Shown one piece after another: positions 35,438-43,565 of a stretch of 64,000 nt of DNA (positions are counted from its first letter, which is position 1; each line of letters starts with the position of its first letter). The DNA is from JAGVSR01 sp963825555 (GTDB taxonomy: Bacteria > Pseudomonadota > Alphaproteobacteria > Rhizobiales > Hyphomicrobiaceae): assembly GCA_963825555.1 (NCBI GenBank), contig CAWGTZ010000014.1:19723-83722 (forward strand). Reading direction: 5' to 3'. The notes under the pieces were generated by a model. The model was given only the letters and a program-made list of their open reading frames with translations. It was not told the DNA's origin and did no database searches. A program made the translations under genes and the position numbers.

Positions 35438-35807
35438 GCTCGGGTCTCCCTTTGGCCTCGAGGTGTGCGTTGAGGCGAAAGTGCCGGTTTCAGCGCGCCA
35501 GGGCTGTTCCGCACGGGACAAGCAATAAATAAAACCCGCACGTGTCGACCCCCGACGCCACGTTCTGATTTGGATCATAGGCGCTACGCGGAGATATGTG
35601 CAGTCCGGAAATGACAAAAAAAGAACCCGGAAGCTTGCCGGATCCGCGCGGTGTGACCGCCTTGGACCTGGGGCTTCCGGGAGTTGCTCCATCGCCAGAT
35701 GAAAAAGCTAAGTGAGATGGGACGGGAAACTGTAACTGGGGAGGTGTGGTGTTCTGAGGGGCTCGCGTGAGGTAGGGGCGGAGGTTTTATACTCCGCCCC
35801 TTGAGGC
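35438..35807. other. Intergenic region with a strong terminator
   Basis: 370 bases between two minus-strand genes. It holds a weak hairpin right after the Ala/Lys-rich gene (GGGGCGGAG 35775-35783 with 35792-35800) and the strong terminator at 35616-35681, listed separately. The remaining part must carry the promoter of the ABC ATPase gene. No coding frame is credible. Confidence 0.5.
35616..35681 (-). terminator. Rho-independent terminator with long structured stem
   Basis: On the minus strand CCCGGAAGC (35673-35681) pairs with GCTTCCGGG (35626-35634), enclosing an inner hairpin (GCGGT-GTG-ACCGC), and then runs TTC followed by seven T residues (35616-35622). It lies about 130 bases past the Ala/Lys-rich gene's stop, so it either ends a long 3' UTR or an independent small RNA. 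Confidence 0.75.
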
Positions 35808-36455
35808 TCAGCAGCCGACCGAGATGGTCACGCCGACCGCGGGGATGTAGCGGGTGCACTCGCCGGTGGTTTCGGTCGTGGTGTCCTTGGCAGCCGGCTC
35901 GGCCGTCGTTTCTTCGGCGGTCGAGACGGAAGCGGTGTCGGTGGTCTCCTCAGAGGTGGTCGTCTCGGTGGCTTCGGCTTCTATGTCACCCTTAGTGAGG
36001 GTGGCGATCGTGGAGGGGGCCTGGACAGTGGTCTTGCTGACGACGACCGGTTCCTCGGCGGTCACGGCGGGGGCCACTTCAGCGGTCGCAGCGGCAACCT
36101 TGGCTTCCTCGCGGGCTTTGCGGGCAGCAGCCACGCGGCGGGCTTCGGCTTCAGCTTTGGCCTTTGCCTTGGCGCGGGCTGCTGCTTCGGCCTTCGCCTG
36201 AGCCCTTGCCTTCGCCTGAGCCTGAGCCTTGGCCTTCGCACGGGCCTGAGCGGCGGCCTTGGCGCGGGCGGCCTTGGCGGCCTGTGCCTTCTTCTGCTGA
36301 TTATGATTGTGGGCTGCGGCAGCCATCGCGCCGACAGCAAGAACGCCGAGGCCGATGCCGAGGCCGACGCCGCGGCCGGCTTCTGCGGTGTTGGTGATGG
36401 CCATCGAAGCGGCGATGACGGTGGCGGCGAGGGCGGTTGTGATCTTGCGGGCCAT
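35808..36455 (-). CDS. Secreted Ala/Lys-rich low-complexity protein
   Basis: 215 residues. Signal peptide (about 1-26, ending NTAEA), a Gly/Val/Ala hydrophobic segment (27-48), a histidine-containing HNHNQQKK patch, then 65 residues almost only Ala, Lys, Arg and Gln in repeats like AKAKAQAQAKA, then a Thr/Glu-rich acidic part (about 116-195) and a short end with Cys200 and Cys215. The basic and acidic halves resemble an internal polyampholyte. The repeat codons vary, so it is a protein-level repeat, not simple DNA slippage. GGAGA lies six bases before the ATG. No known family recognised; binding to anionic wall polymer or DNA is only a guess. Confidence 0.7.
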   Translation of the reverse strand: MARKITTALAATVIAASMAITNTAEAGRGVGLGIGLGVLAVGAMAAAAHNHNQQKKAQAAKAARAKAAAQARAKAKAQAQAKARAQAKAEAAARAKAKAKAEAEARRVAAARKAREEAKVAAATAEVAPAVTAEEPVVVSKTTVQAPSTIATLTKGDIEAEATETTTSEETTDTASVSTAEETTAEPAAKDTTTETTGECTRYIPAVGVTISVGC

Positions 36456-36648
36456 TGGGTGTCTCCATCTGGGCTATCTGGTTGGTCGGGAGCGGCGTCG
36501 GTGATCTGCGTCTCCGTTCGCCGATGAACTCACTATGCCCGTGGGGCTCACGGCCCGCTGTTCCGTCAGGAACAGGGAGGAAGATTTATGGGGGAGGCAC
36601 CCAAAACAGGTATTAACTCATTGATTATGCGTTTGTATTTTAGGCGCC

Positions 36649-37485
36649 TTAGGCGGCGAGGTTTCGCTCGGAGGGGTCCCGGGCGGCACTGATCCGGTCT
36701 AGAAAGGCCAGCGTCCGATCCAGGACGACCCCGCGCTGCCGGTCGATGGTGACAAGGTGATAGCTGTCTTCAAGGACCACCAAATCGACCTGTCCTGCGA
36801 GGTTTTCCTGAAGGTAGGTGGCGTTGGAGAGGTTGGCATAGTCGTCCTCGCGCGGGTGCAGGATCAGCGCGGGGACCTTGATGGCCCCGATCCGGCCAAG
36901 CACGGCGTTGACCAGCCGGCGGCGCTCCAGCACCGCAATTCCGGGCGTGGAGTAGTCAACCGCCGGCGCGCCGGGCGCTGCCAGGGCCTGCTTGATGAAC
37001 GTGCGCAGACGGTGGTCCTTGATGCCGAACTCCAGGGGGGCGGGAAAGCGGAAGAGGTTGGCGAATGTGCGCGACGTCACCAGCCGGAAAAGGTGCGCAT
37101 ACCAGGGAATATGGCGCCCGTTCAGCCACAGTGTCGGCGAGTAAAGGGTGAGACCTGAAACCTTCTCAGGGTGACGGGCGGCAAGCAGCAGGGCAAGGAC
37201 GGCACCGGTCGACAGGCCGCCAACGATAACGCGGTCGCAGAGGCCGGAGAGAAGGGCGAGGCCCTCCTCGGCACTGCGATACCAGTCCTGCCAGGTGGTG
37301 GCCTTGATATTATCTTCGCCGCCGCAGTGCCCGGCGAGCTGAGGGCAATGGACAGTGTAACCGGCGCGGGCGAGCCCGTTGGCTATAAACCGCATCTCGG
37401 TCGGCGTGCCGCAAAGCCCGTGCACGAGCAGTACGCCCGTCCGGCCGCCGGGGATGGTAAACGAATGATCCTTGTGAACGGACAT
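36649..37485 (-). CDS. Alpha/beta hydrolase (carboxylesterase-like)
   Basis: 278 residues. The strand-turn motif VLLVHGLCGTPTEM (oxyanion loop), the nucleophile elbow GGLSTG (Ser), the acid in PREDDYAN, and the His in DSYHLVTID form the usual triad. It is closest to bacterial carboxylesterase/monoacylglycerol-lipase-like enzymes (Est30 type). No signal peptide. The ATG at 37485 has GGGAGG eight bases upstream and is better than a TTG at 37491. Substrate unknown. Confidence 0.85.
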   Translation of the reverse strand: MSVHKDHSFTIPGGRTGVLLVHGLCGTPTEMRFIANGLARAGYTVHCPQLAGHCGGEDNIKATTWQDWYRSAEEGLALLSGLCDRVIVGGLSTGAVLALLLAARHPEKVSGLTLYSPTLWLNGRHIPWYAHLFRLVTSRTFANLFRFPAPLEFGIKDHRLRTFIKQALAAPGAPAVDYSTPGIAVLERRRLVNAVLGRIGAIKVPALILHPREDDYANLSNATYLQENLAGQVDLVVLEDSYHLVTIDRQRGVVLDRTLAFLDRISAARDPSERNLAA

Positions 37486-37894
37486 GTCCAACGCCTCCCA
37501 AATTCGATGGGGCGGACACTAAGGAACAGCTTGAACGGCCGCTGTTCCCGTCGATACAGGCGGCAACCGTTTCGCTAAACCGACCTTTTCCCGGCCTTTC
37601 GTTTCAGTGCCGGGGCGTGCTTTCCGTCTGGCGGCAGAGCATGGCTGGGGTTCCGGCATGGGCTACCGGTCCGGGCTCCCGCCCCGCCCCCTGCGCGAAG
37701 TCGGCACTTGACAGTCTCCCGCTGTCCCGCCCATCTTCGTTTCGGTTCAGACGATCCGTTTCGCATCCGATGTGGGGCCTTGAACCCCAAGGTTTGGAGC
37801 ACACCTTGACTAGTACTGTTCGGCGCTCGGACGCCTTCAACGCCCCGGTTTGGCGTTCCTCCAAATTTGCGGCTCTCGCTGGAGGGTCGCTCTC
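37486..37894. other. Intergenic region upstream of the BFD-like gene
   Basis: 409 bases between the divergent esterase and BFD-like genes. Frames in it have no recognisable similarity. A TTGACA at 37708 and TTGACT at 37806 could be -35 elements, but no matching -10 is clear. A GGAGGG ribosome site at its right end serves the BFD-like gene. Confidence 0.45.
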
Positions 37895-38236
37895 ATGATC
37901 ATCTGTTCTTGTGCTGTCGTGTCGGACAAGGATCTGGAGCAGGCCGTGCTCGAGGTTATGAGCCAGCCCAATGCGCCCCTGCCGACGCCTGGCGTTATCT
38001 ATCGGCATTTACAGAAGAAAATGCAGTGCTGCGGGTGCGCGCCGCTGGCGGCTGATACGATTTACGCCAAGATGGAAGATCTTGAGCGGCGCGGACTGAT
38101 TTGCCCGTGTGCCTGTGCGACCGCCAAGTCGCGACTGCAGAATATGCTGCCCCCACCCGAGCGGCGTTCCGTGATTGCTCCGCGCAACCGCGTCCCGCCC
38201 TTGCCGCTGCCCTCCGCCGCCAGACTAAAGGCGTGA
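37895..38236 (+). CDS. BFD-like [2Fe-2S] protein
   Basis: 113 residues starting MIICSCAVVSDKDLEQAVLE. Cys4, Cys6, then Cys45 and Cys48 (CCGC) follow the CxC...CxxC pattern of bacterioferritin-associated ferredoxin, which reduces the ferric core of Bfr to release iron. A second cluster CPCAC at 70-74 and a Pro/Arg tail are extra. The gap between the Cys pairs is longer than in E. coli BFD (38 against 31 residues), so the fold may be modified. bfr lies 164 bases downstream on the same strand, which strongly supports the role. Confidence 0.75.
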   Translation: MIICSCAVVSDKDLEQAVLEVMSQPNAPLPTPGVIYRHLQKKMQCCGCAPLAADTIYAKMEDLERRGLICPCACATAKSRLQNMLPPPERRSVIAPRNRVPPLPLPSAARLKA

Positions 38237-38257
38237 GGCGCAGAAATCCGGTTAGTC

Positions 38258-38274
38258 TTTATAATCGTTCTAGA
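38258..38274 (+). promoter_or_regulatory. Putative Irr/ICE box upstream of bfr
   Basis: The sequence TTTATAATCGTTCTAGA matches the iron control element TTTAGAA-N3-TTCTAAA at 12 of 14 defined positions with the exact three-base spacer. In Rhizobiales the haem-responsive regulator Irr binds such sites, repressing iron-storage genes when iron is short. It lies about 127 bases before the bfr start, beyond the BFD-like gene. Confidence 0.6.
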
Positions 38275-38400
38275 ATGTGGAATGGTGTCGCCGTGTCCAC
38301 CTGAGCGGCCTGCCACGTCAGCGTCATTCAAGGTGACGTGCCGAACGCGGTGAACATCCGCCCAATCGCAGACAACAAGACCAGCATCGAGGGTTAGATC

Positions 38401-38892
38401 ATGAAGGGCAAAGGCAACAAAGAAATCATCGAAATTCTCAACGAGTTCCTCAAGCTCGAGCTGGGTGCGGTCAACCAGTACTGGTTGCACTACCGCATGC
38501 TCGCCAACTGGGGCTACACGAAGCTCGCCAAGAAGGAAAAGGCCGAGTCACTTGAAGAAATGGTGCATGCCGACCGGATCATCGACCGCATCATCTATCT
38601 CGATGGGTTTCCCAATCTGCAGTATGTCGCGCCGCTGATGATCGGCGAGAATATCAAGGAAATTCTCGAGTGCGATCTGAAGGGCGAGAAAATCGCTCTG
38701 GAGACCTACGCGCGCGGTCGCGACATCTGCAAGAAGCACGGGGACTACGTCACCATGGCTATCTTCGAGGAACTCCTGAAGGACGAGGAAGGCCACCACG
38801 ACTTCCTGGAGACGCAGCTCGATCTTCTCGGCCGCATTGGCGTCGAGAACTATGGTCTTCTGCAGTCTGACCCGGCCAACGAAGTCGAGTAA
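38401..38892 (+). CDS. bfr: Bacterioferritin
   Basis: 163-residue haem-binding ferritin that stores iron as a mineral inside a 24-subunit shell. Ferroxidase ligands are seen: Glu20, Glu53, His56, Glu96, Glu129 or 130 and His132 (EEGHHDF). The haem ligand Met is present in EEMVHADR (Met54). Starts MKGKGNKEII. The gene follows a BFD-like ferredoxin gene and an ICE-type operator, so it is probably Irr-controlled. Convergent with a membrane-protein gene with no spacer. Confidence 0.95.
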   Translation: MKGKGNKEIIEILNEFLKLELGAVNQYWLHYRMLANWGYTKLAKKEKAESLEEMVHADRIIDRIIYLDGFPNLQYVAPLMIGENIKEILECDLKGEKIALETYARGRDICKKHGDYVTMAIFEELLKDEEGHHDFLETQLDLLGRIGVENYGLLQSDPANEVE

Positions 38893-39363
38893 TCACTCCA
38901 GATCTTCGACGAAAGGGCCTGTCCGGCGCTCCACCAGACGTGAGCGGGGACGCGGCGGCGGCAAGTCGAGACGAATGGGCGGAGGCCGGTCGCGCACAAT
39001 GCGGCCGGCCCTTTTCTGTGCCGGTACCGCGATGACATCGTGGAGAAGGATCGGGCGCCTGTCGCGTACGATGCGCCGCGGCCGCGTTGTGAAAGGACCT
39101 GCGGCGAACGTCTCCAACACAGAGGCGAGCAGGCCGGTTGCAAGCACCATAAAGAGGGCTTGCTGGGTTTCTGCCGCAAACAGAATGAGCATCGCCAAGG
39201 CGAGGAAAGCACCGTTGATCCAGCGCAGAGTGAGGGCCGCGCCTCTCAGGTGCGCGCGCCATTTTAGGATGCGCAGCCCGTCATTGCCCGGGATTAGCCA
39301 ATAGCGTCGTCGGCCGAACAACGGCTTCACGAGGCGCGCGGCTTCTCGTGAGCGAGAATTCAC
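38893..39363 (-). CDS. Small hypothetical membrane protein of the polysaccharide locus
   Basis: 156 residues: a basic N-terminal part, two membrane helices at about 45-90 (TLRWINGAFLALAMLILFAA and ALFMVLATGLLASVLETFAA), then a basic, Pro/Arg-rich cytoplasmic tail (RPRRIVRDRRP, RPPPIRLDLPPPRPRSR). No family recognised. It overlaps the stop of the upstream polymerase/ligase gene by four bases (ATGA type), so it is translationally coupled and probably works with it. Confidence 0.65.
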   Translation of the reverse strand: MNSRSREAARLVKPLFGRRRYWLIPGNDGLRILKWRAHLRGAALTLRWINGAFLALAMLILFAAETQQALFMVLATGLLASVLETFAAGPFTTRPRRIVRDRRPILLHDVIAVPAQKRAGRIVRDRPPPIRLDLPPPRPRSRLVERRTGPFVEDLE

Positions 39364-40617
39364 CGCATCGTCTCCCTCGATGCCGTCATGAGACCCCAGA
39401 CGATAGCCAGCAGGGTGTAGAAGCTGCGCCAGTGGTCGCTATCGATGATCCAGCCCTCGAGCGCCGTCGCGACGAAAGCCGCGTAGACCATGATGAAAAG
39501 CGGCCGCCAGGGTGTTGCCTGGAGACAGTGGCGGAAGCCGAGCGCCAGCGTGAGCCCGACGACGACCCAGTAGGCCCCGCCGCCGATCCAGCCTGCATTC
39601 AGCAGGATGCTCAAGAAGACATTGTGAACTTCCTCATGGTGATGGACCGATGCAAACACCTGCGCGCCGATCCCCAGAGGATTTTCCAGGACGAGGTGCA
39701 GTGCCTTTTCCTGTCCGCCGAAGCGGCCATCGGGGCCCACGTCGTAGCTCTGGGTCAGGCTCGCGCGCTGGGAGAGGAGGCTCGCCACGTTGTCGAACTG
39801 CATCGCGACAATCACGGTTCCGACAACGACGAGCGCGCCGGTGCATGATAGCAGGATGATGCGCATCCGCTGTCCGACGCTTGGCGCAGTGACGAACGCG
39901 AGCCAAAAGTAAAGGAGGGCGGCAAGGGCGAGATTGAGCCATGCGCCGCGTGAGAAGCTCAAAAGGACGGCCGATGCGAAGAAGGCGGCTCCTGCGAGCG
40001 GAAGCAGCGATTTGCGAACCGGCCACGTGATTGCCAGGTGCAGGCAGTAGAGGAAGGGAAGTACGAGGAAGGGGCCGAAGACGTTGGGGTCCTTGAATGT
40101 GCCGGCGGCACGGCCGAACTTGGTGAAGAGATCGTATACGCCCGGGATTACGCCGACGTATCCGGCAAGGCCCGCCGCGCCCGCGACGAAGGCGGCGAAG
40201 GTCCACGCCGAGAGAATGAGTTCTGGTATGGGTCTCGGGATTGCGCGCGATGAACGCCGCTGTGATGAACGAGACCAAGTAGAGGAATAACGAGACGCTC
40301 GTATGCGTCAGCGATGCGGCCATGTCGGGCGACAGCGTGGACGCCAGATATGCCCCGGCGGCCGCTACCAGCCACAGGCTCAAGTATGTCAGCAGCATCG
40401 GCGTCACGAGGACGAGACCGACTGCGGGCAGCAGGATGAGAAGTCCGGCGGAAAATATGTCTACGGGGGCAGGCTCGGTGAAGACCACACCGCTCATCGC
40501 GAACGTCAGCCAAACAGCGGCCAGCGACAGGATGTGCGCGGCGCTACGGGGGCGCTGGAGTGCGGTAGCACCTCGATGGCTGTCCGGAAATGAGAAGGAC
40601 TGTACCGCAACCGTCAT
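39360..40617 (-). CDS. O-antigen ligase/polymerase-like membrane protein, with an apparent +1 frameshift
   Basis: The N-terminal frame (from 40617 or 40626) encodes several helices up to RNPETHTR. The next frame, open from 40220, reads on as LILSAWTFAAFVAG and carries the rest, with LSFSRGAWLNLALAALLYF and VHNVFLSILLNAGWIGGGAYW, the Wzy_C/WaaL-type core. One extra base (A on this strand, T at 40221/40222) explains the break; the joined product is about 418 residues with 10-12 helices. Such proteins polymerise or ligate repeat units in the periplasm. Direction and spacing fit the following polysaccharide genes. Confidence 0.85.
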
Positions 40618-40722
40618 CGTCGCCATGCTCCCGATACGTTCACGGAGCTATCTGCAAACACCGGGCCGTTTCCCGGTCGGTTTCGGCGCACTAGGAACAG
40701 GGTTTCCGATGTATGAACGCAA

Positions 40723-40756
40723 AGCGGCCGGGTGCTCGCCATCGCACCCGGCCGCT
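40723..40756 (-). terminator. Hairpin after the UPP-sugar transferase gene
   Basis: A perfect 13-base stem (AGCGGCCGGGTGC at 40723-40735 with 40744-40756) with an 8-base loop, placed 27 bases beyond the transferase stop on the minus strand. A short CTTT follows. Probably separates the transferase from the polymerase gene. Confidence 0.75.
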
Positions 40757-40782
40757 ACGTGTAAGCGGTCACGCCGTCGATC

Positions 40783-42285
40783 TCAGTAAGCGTTCTCGGT
40801 CTTGAGAAGCGACAGCGGCGTCTTGAACAGGATGTAGAGGTCGAACAGCACCGACCAGTTCTCGATATAGTAGAGATCGTGCTCGACGCGCCGTTCGATC
40901 TTTTCTGCGGTGTCGGTTTCCCCGCGCCAGCCGTTGATCTGGGCCCAGCCGGTGATGCCGGGCTTGACCTTGTGACGGGCGAAGTAGCCATCTACGACCT
41001 CGTCATAGAGACGGTTGTCTGCTTTCGCGGACACGGCATGAGGGCGCGGGCCGACGAGTGACAGTTCACCCTTTAGGACGTTGAAGAGCTGTGGAAGCTC
41101 ATCGAGGCTTGTTTTGCGGATGATGCGGCCGACCTTGGTGACACGCGGATCATCCTTCGTGACGAGCTTGGCAGCGGTTGAGTCACAGCGGTCGGTATAC
41201 ATCGAGCGGAATTTGTAGACCTCGATCAGCTCATTGTTGAAGCCGTAGCGCTTCTGCTTGAAGAGCACTGGGCCGCGGCTGTCGAGCCGGATGGCGATGG
41301 CAACGGCCACCATGATCGGGGCCAGAAGAACGAGAGCGAGCGTAGCGATCGTCTTGTCGAAGAGCCACTTTGATACTGTGCCCCAGTCGGCGATCGGCTT
41401 GTCGTAGAGATCGATCATCGCCACCGAACCGACATGCGTGTAGGTTTTAGGCGAGAAACGGATCGCTGTGGCACGCGCGGGTAGCTTGATGTCGGCGGGC
41501 AGCACAGACAGCGTCTTGACGATCTGAGCCAGCCGGGCTTCGGCAGCCACAGGCAGAGCGACGATCACGAGGTCGATGCGGCAGTCGCGGCCAAGCGCCA
41601 GCAGGTCCTGAAGGCCGCCGAGTCGTGGGTAGCCGGCGATCACACGCGGCGCGCGGGCTTCCTCATCGCGGTCGTCGAAGATACCCGTGATGCGCAGGTC
41701 GATGCCCGCGTCCTTTTCGAGTTGAGTGATGACCTCTTCGGAGACGGGACCGGTCCCATAGATGACGGCCCGGCGGTAGAGGCGGCCCTGGCGTGCCCAG
41801 GAGCGGACAAGATGAACGAGCGTAGCGCGGCCGGCCAACACGCCCATGGCTCCAAATCCAAGCCACAATGCAAGCCATACGCGCGAGTACTCGTGTGCCG
41901 ATTTGAGAAATACGAGTCCCACACCGATAAGGGCGACAGTAACGGCCCATCCCAGCAGAACGCGCGGCAGTTGCGCGATAAAGGAGGAGAAGCGCGAGCC
42001 GTCATAGAGCCCGAACACCTGGAAAACACCAACGGTCAGGGCGCCGGACGCGAGTAGGAGCACGAAGTAGTCGGCATCACGCGTTACGATCGGCTGGCTG
42101 ACGTAGAGCAGCGCGATGGCGAGGCCGACCACCATGACGATCGTCGCATCCGCGATCCGAACCATCCCAGCCACCACGCGCTGGGAGACGAGGCTTCCCT
42201 GCTCCGGATTCCAAGTATCCGCGAGACGCGGAAGGTAGGGGATCTCAATGGCCGCGGTCTGGAGGGACGAATTCGGGAGGGACAT
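40783..42285 (-). CDS. Undecaprenyl-phosphate glycosyl-1-phosphate transferase
   Basis: 500 residues. N-terminal helices, a CoA_binding_3-like domain (about 150-280), then a C-terminal bacterial sugar transferase domain (WcaJ/ExoY/HfsE type) with KFRSMYTDRCDSTAAK, KTSLDELPQLFNVLKGELSLVGPRP and KPGITGWAQINGWRGETD. It transfers the first sugar phosphate to undecaprenyl phosphate and so starts repeat-unit synthesis. It is the polyisoprenyl-phosphate hexose transferase of this locus. 65 bases separate it from the upstream GT4 gene. Confidence 0.9.
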   Translation of the reverse strand: MSLPNSSLQTAAIEIPYLPRLADTWNPEQGSLVSQRVVAGMVRIADATIVMVVGLAIALLYVSQPIVTRDADYFVLLLASGALTVGVFQVFGLYDGSRFSSFIAQLPRVLLGWAVTVALIGVGLVFLKSAHEYSRVWLALWLGFGAMGVLAGRATLVHLVRSWARQGRLYRRAVIYGTGPVSEEVITQLEKDAGIDLRITGIFDDRDEEARAPRVIAGYPRLGGLQDLLALGRDCRIDLVIVALPVAAEARLAQIVKTLSVLPADIKLPARATAIRFSPKTYTHVGSVAMIDLYDKPIADWGTVSKWLFDKTIATLALVLLAPIMVAVAIAIRLDSRGPVLFKQKRYGFNNELIEVYKFRSMYTDRCDSTAAKLVTKDDPRVTKVGRIIRKTSLDELPQLFNVLKGELSLVGPRPHAVSAKADNRLYDEVVDGYFARHKVKPGITGWAQINGWRGETDTAEKIERRVEHDLYYIENWSVLFDLYILFKTPLSLLKTENAY

Positions 42286-42350
42286 GAACTGACCGTGTTA
42301 GAATGCTGATGCTGGACTGATCCCCTTCCAGAAAGCATTCGGCATGCCAT

Positions 42351-43538
42351 TCATGCTCTCCCGGCTGCCTTGATCTTTGTGCCGATGTTTTGCGGTAAAG
42401 AAAGCGTTAAAGAGGGGGCTCTTGTATAGAAATCCAGGATCTCGTCGGTCATGCGTGCCACGGTAAACCGGTTCTGGACCGCTGAGCGCAGGCCCCTTGC
42501 GCGCTGTTCGGCGGTGCCCCGTTCCAGAACGGCCGCCTTCATCGCAGTCGCCAACGCCTGATCGTCTCCAGGCGGGATGAGTCCCGTGTCCGTACCCGCG
42601 ACGATTTCGGGAATGCCGCCTACGTTGGTCGCCACCATCGGCATGCCCGCTGCGGCGCCTTCCAAGACGACATAGGGGAAGCTTTCCTTCAGGGAGGGTA
42701 CGACGAGTGTCCGTCCGAGAGGGAAGGCGGCGGCGGCCGGCATTGCTCCGGGATACCGCACCTGGTCCGTCAGGTTCAGTTCCTGGGTCAGCGCCAGAAA
42801 GCGGTCCTTATGGGGTCCCGAGCCCACGATGACCGCAGTTGTACGCTGCCAATCGTTCAGCGTCCGCAGCGCCCGCAGCAGCACATCCACGCCCTTGAGG
42901 TCGCGCAGTTCCCCTATGAAAACGAAGTCGGCGGCATTGGAGTTCGGCGTGTGGGGCGTGAAATCGGCTGGTTGAAGGCCGTTCGGGACGACGCGCTGGG
43001 CTATCGCGAGCTCCCCGATGCGTTCGGCAAAGGTTCGGCGGGCGAAGTCGCTTTCGAAGATCAGTCCGCTCGTCATGCCTGCCAGGAGTTTTTCGAGCCC
43101 GTGATAGATGCGGCCCTCCAGCGATCCGGCGGGAAAATTGAGGGTTCCGCCGTGCGGAGTATAGAAAACGGAGATGGGGTGGCTCTCAGTGACCTTGAGG
43201 AGCCGTCCGGCCAGCCGCGCATAGGCGCCGCCCTTGGCGCCGTGGCCATGCAGGACATCAAGGGAGAGGCTTCGCGCGTGGCGGGCGACGGCCCGGGCTG
43301 CAGCTAGGTCTCCTAGGCCTGGCTTGCGGCTCATGGGAACGAGTTCAAGACCCAGTTCAAGGTTTGACGCGACCGCATTTAGCCTTGCGGCGGTCAGCCC
43401 GTCACTCGTGTTGGCATCGGCCACGATGCCGACGGCATTTCCGCGGGCGACCTGCTCTGCGGCCAGATCGAGCACGTGCCGGAACAGCCCCCCAACGGGC
43501 GCTCGCATGCAGTGCAGGATCCGGAGGCGGTATGACAC
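42351..43538 (-). CDS. GT4-family glycosyltransferase
   Basis: 395 residues, two Rossmann lobes (GT-B). The N-terminal GGLFRHVLDLAAEQVARG and C-terminal ESFPYVVLEGAAAGMPMVAT (E-x7-E) are family signatures. It adds a sugar from a nucleotide donor to the growing lipid-linked unit. The start is a GTG at 43538 with AGGA eight bases upstream. Lies between the Wza-like and transferase genes on the same strand. Confidence 0.88.
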   Translation of the reverse strand: MSYRLRILHCMRAPVGGLFRHVLDLAAEQVARGNAVGIVADANTSDGLTAARLNAVASNLELGLELVPMSRKPGLGDLAAARAVARHARSLSLDVLHGHGAKGGAYARLAGRLLKVTESHPISVFYTPHGGTLNFPAGSLEGRIYHGLEKLLAGMTSGLIFESDFARRTFAERIGELAIAQRVVPNGLQPADFTPHTPNSNAADFVFIGELRDLKGVDVLLRALRTLNDWQRTTAVIVGSGPHKDRFLALTQELNLTDQVRYPGAMPAAAAFPLGRTLVVPSLKESFPYVVLEGAAAGMPMVATNVGGIPEIVAGTDTGLIPPGDDQALATAMKAAVLERGTAEQRARGLRSAVQNRFTVARMTDEILDFYTRAPSLTLSLPQNIGTKIKAAGRA

Positions 43539-43565
43539 GCAACTTTTCCTACCGATGACAAAAGG

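Noticed and set aside
36062..36340. Repetitive DNA that looks like tandem repeats
   Set aside because: It encodes the Ala/Lys protein repeats; the units vary in sequence and length, so it is not a CRISPR or satellite.
37604..38008. A 134-codon minus-strand frame upstream of and across the BFD-like gene
   Set aside because: Overlaps the BFD-like gene on the other strand and has no similarity.
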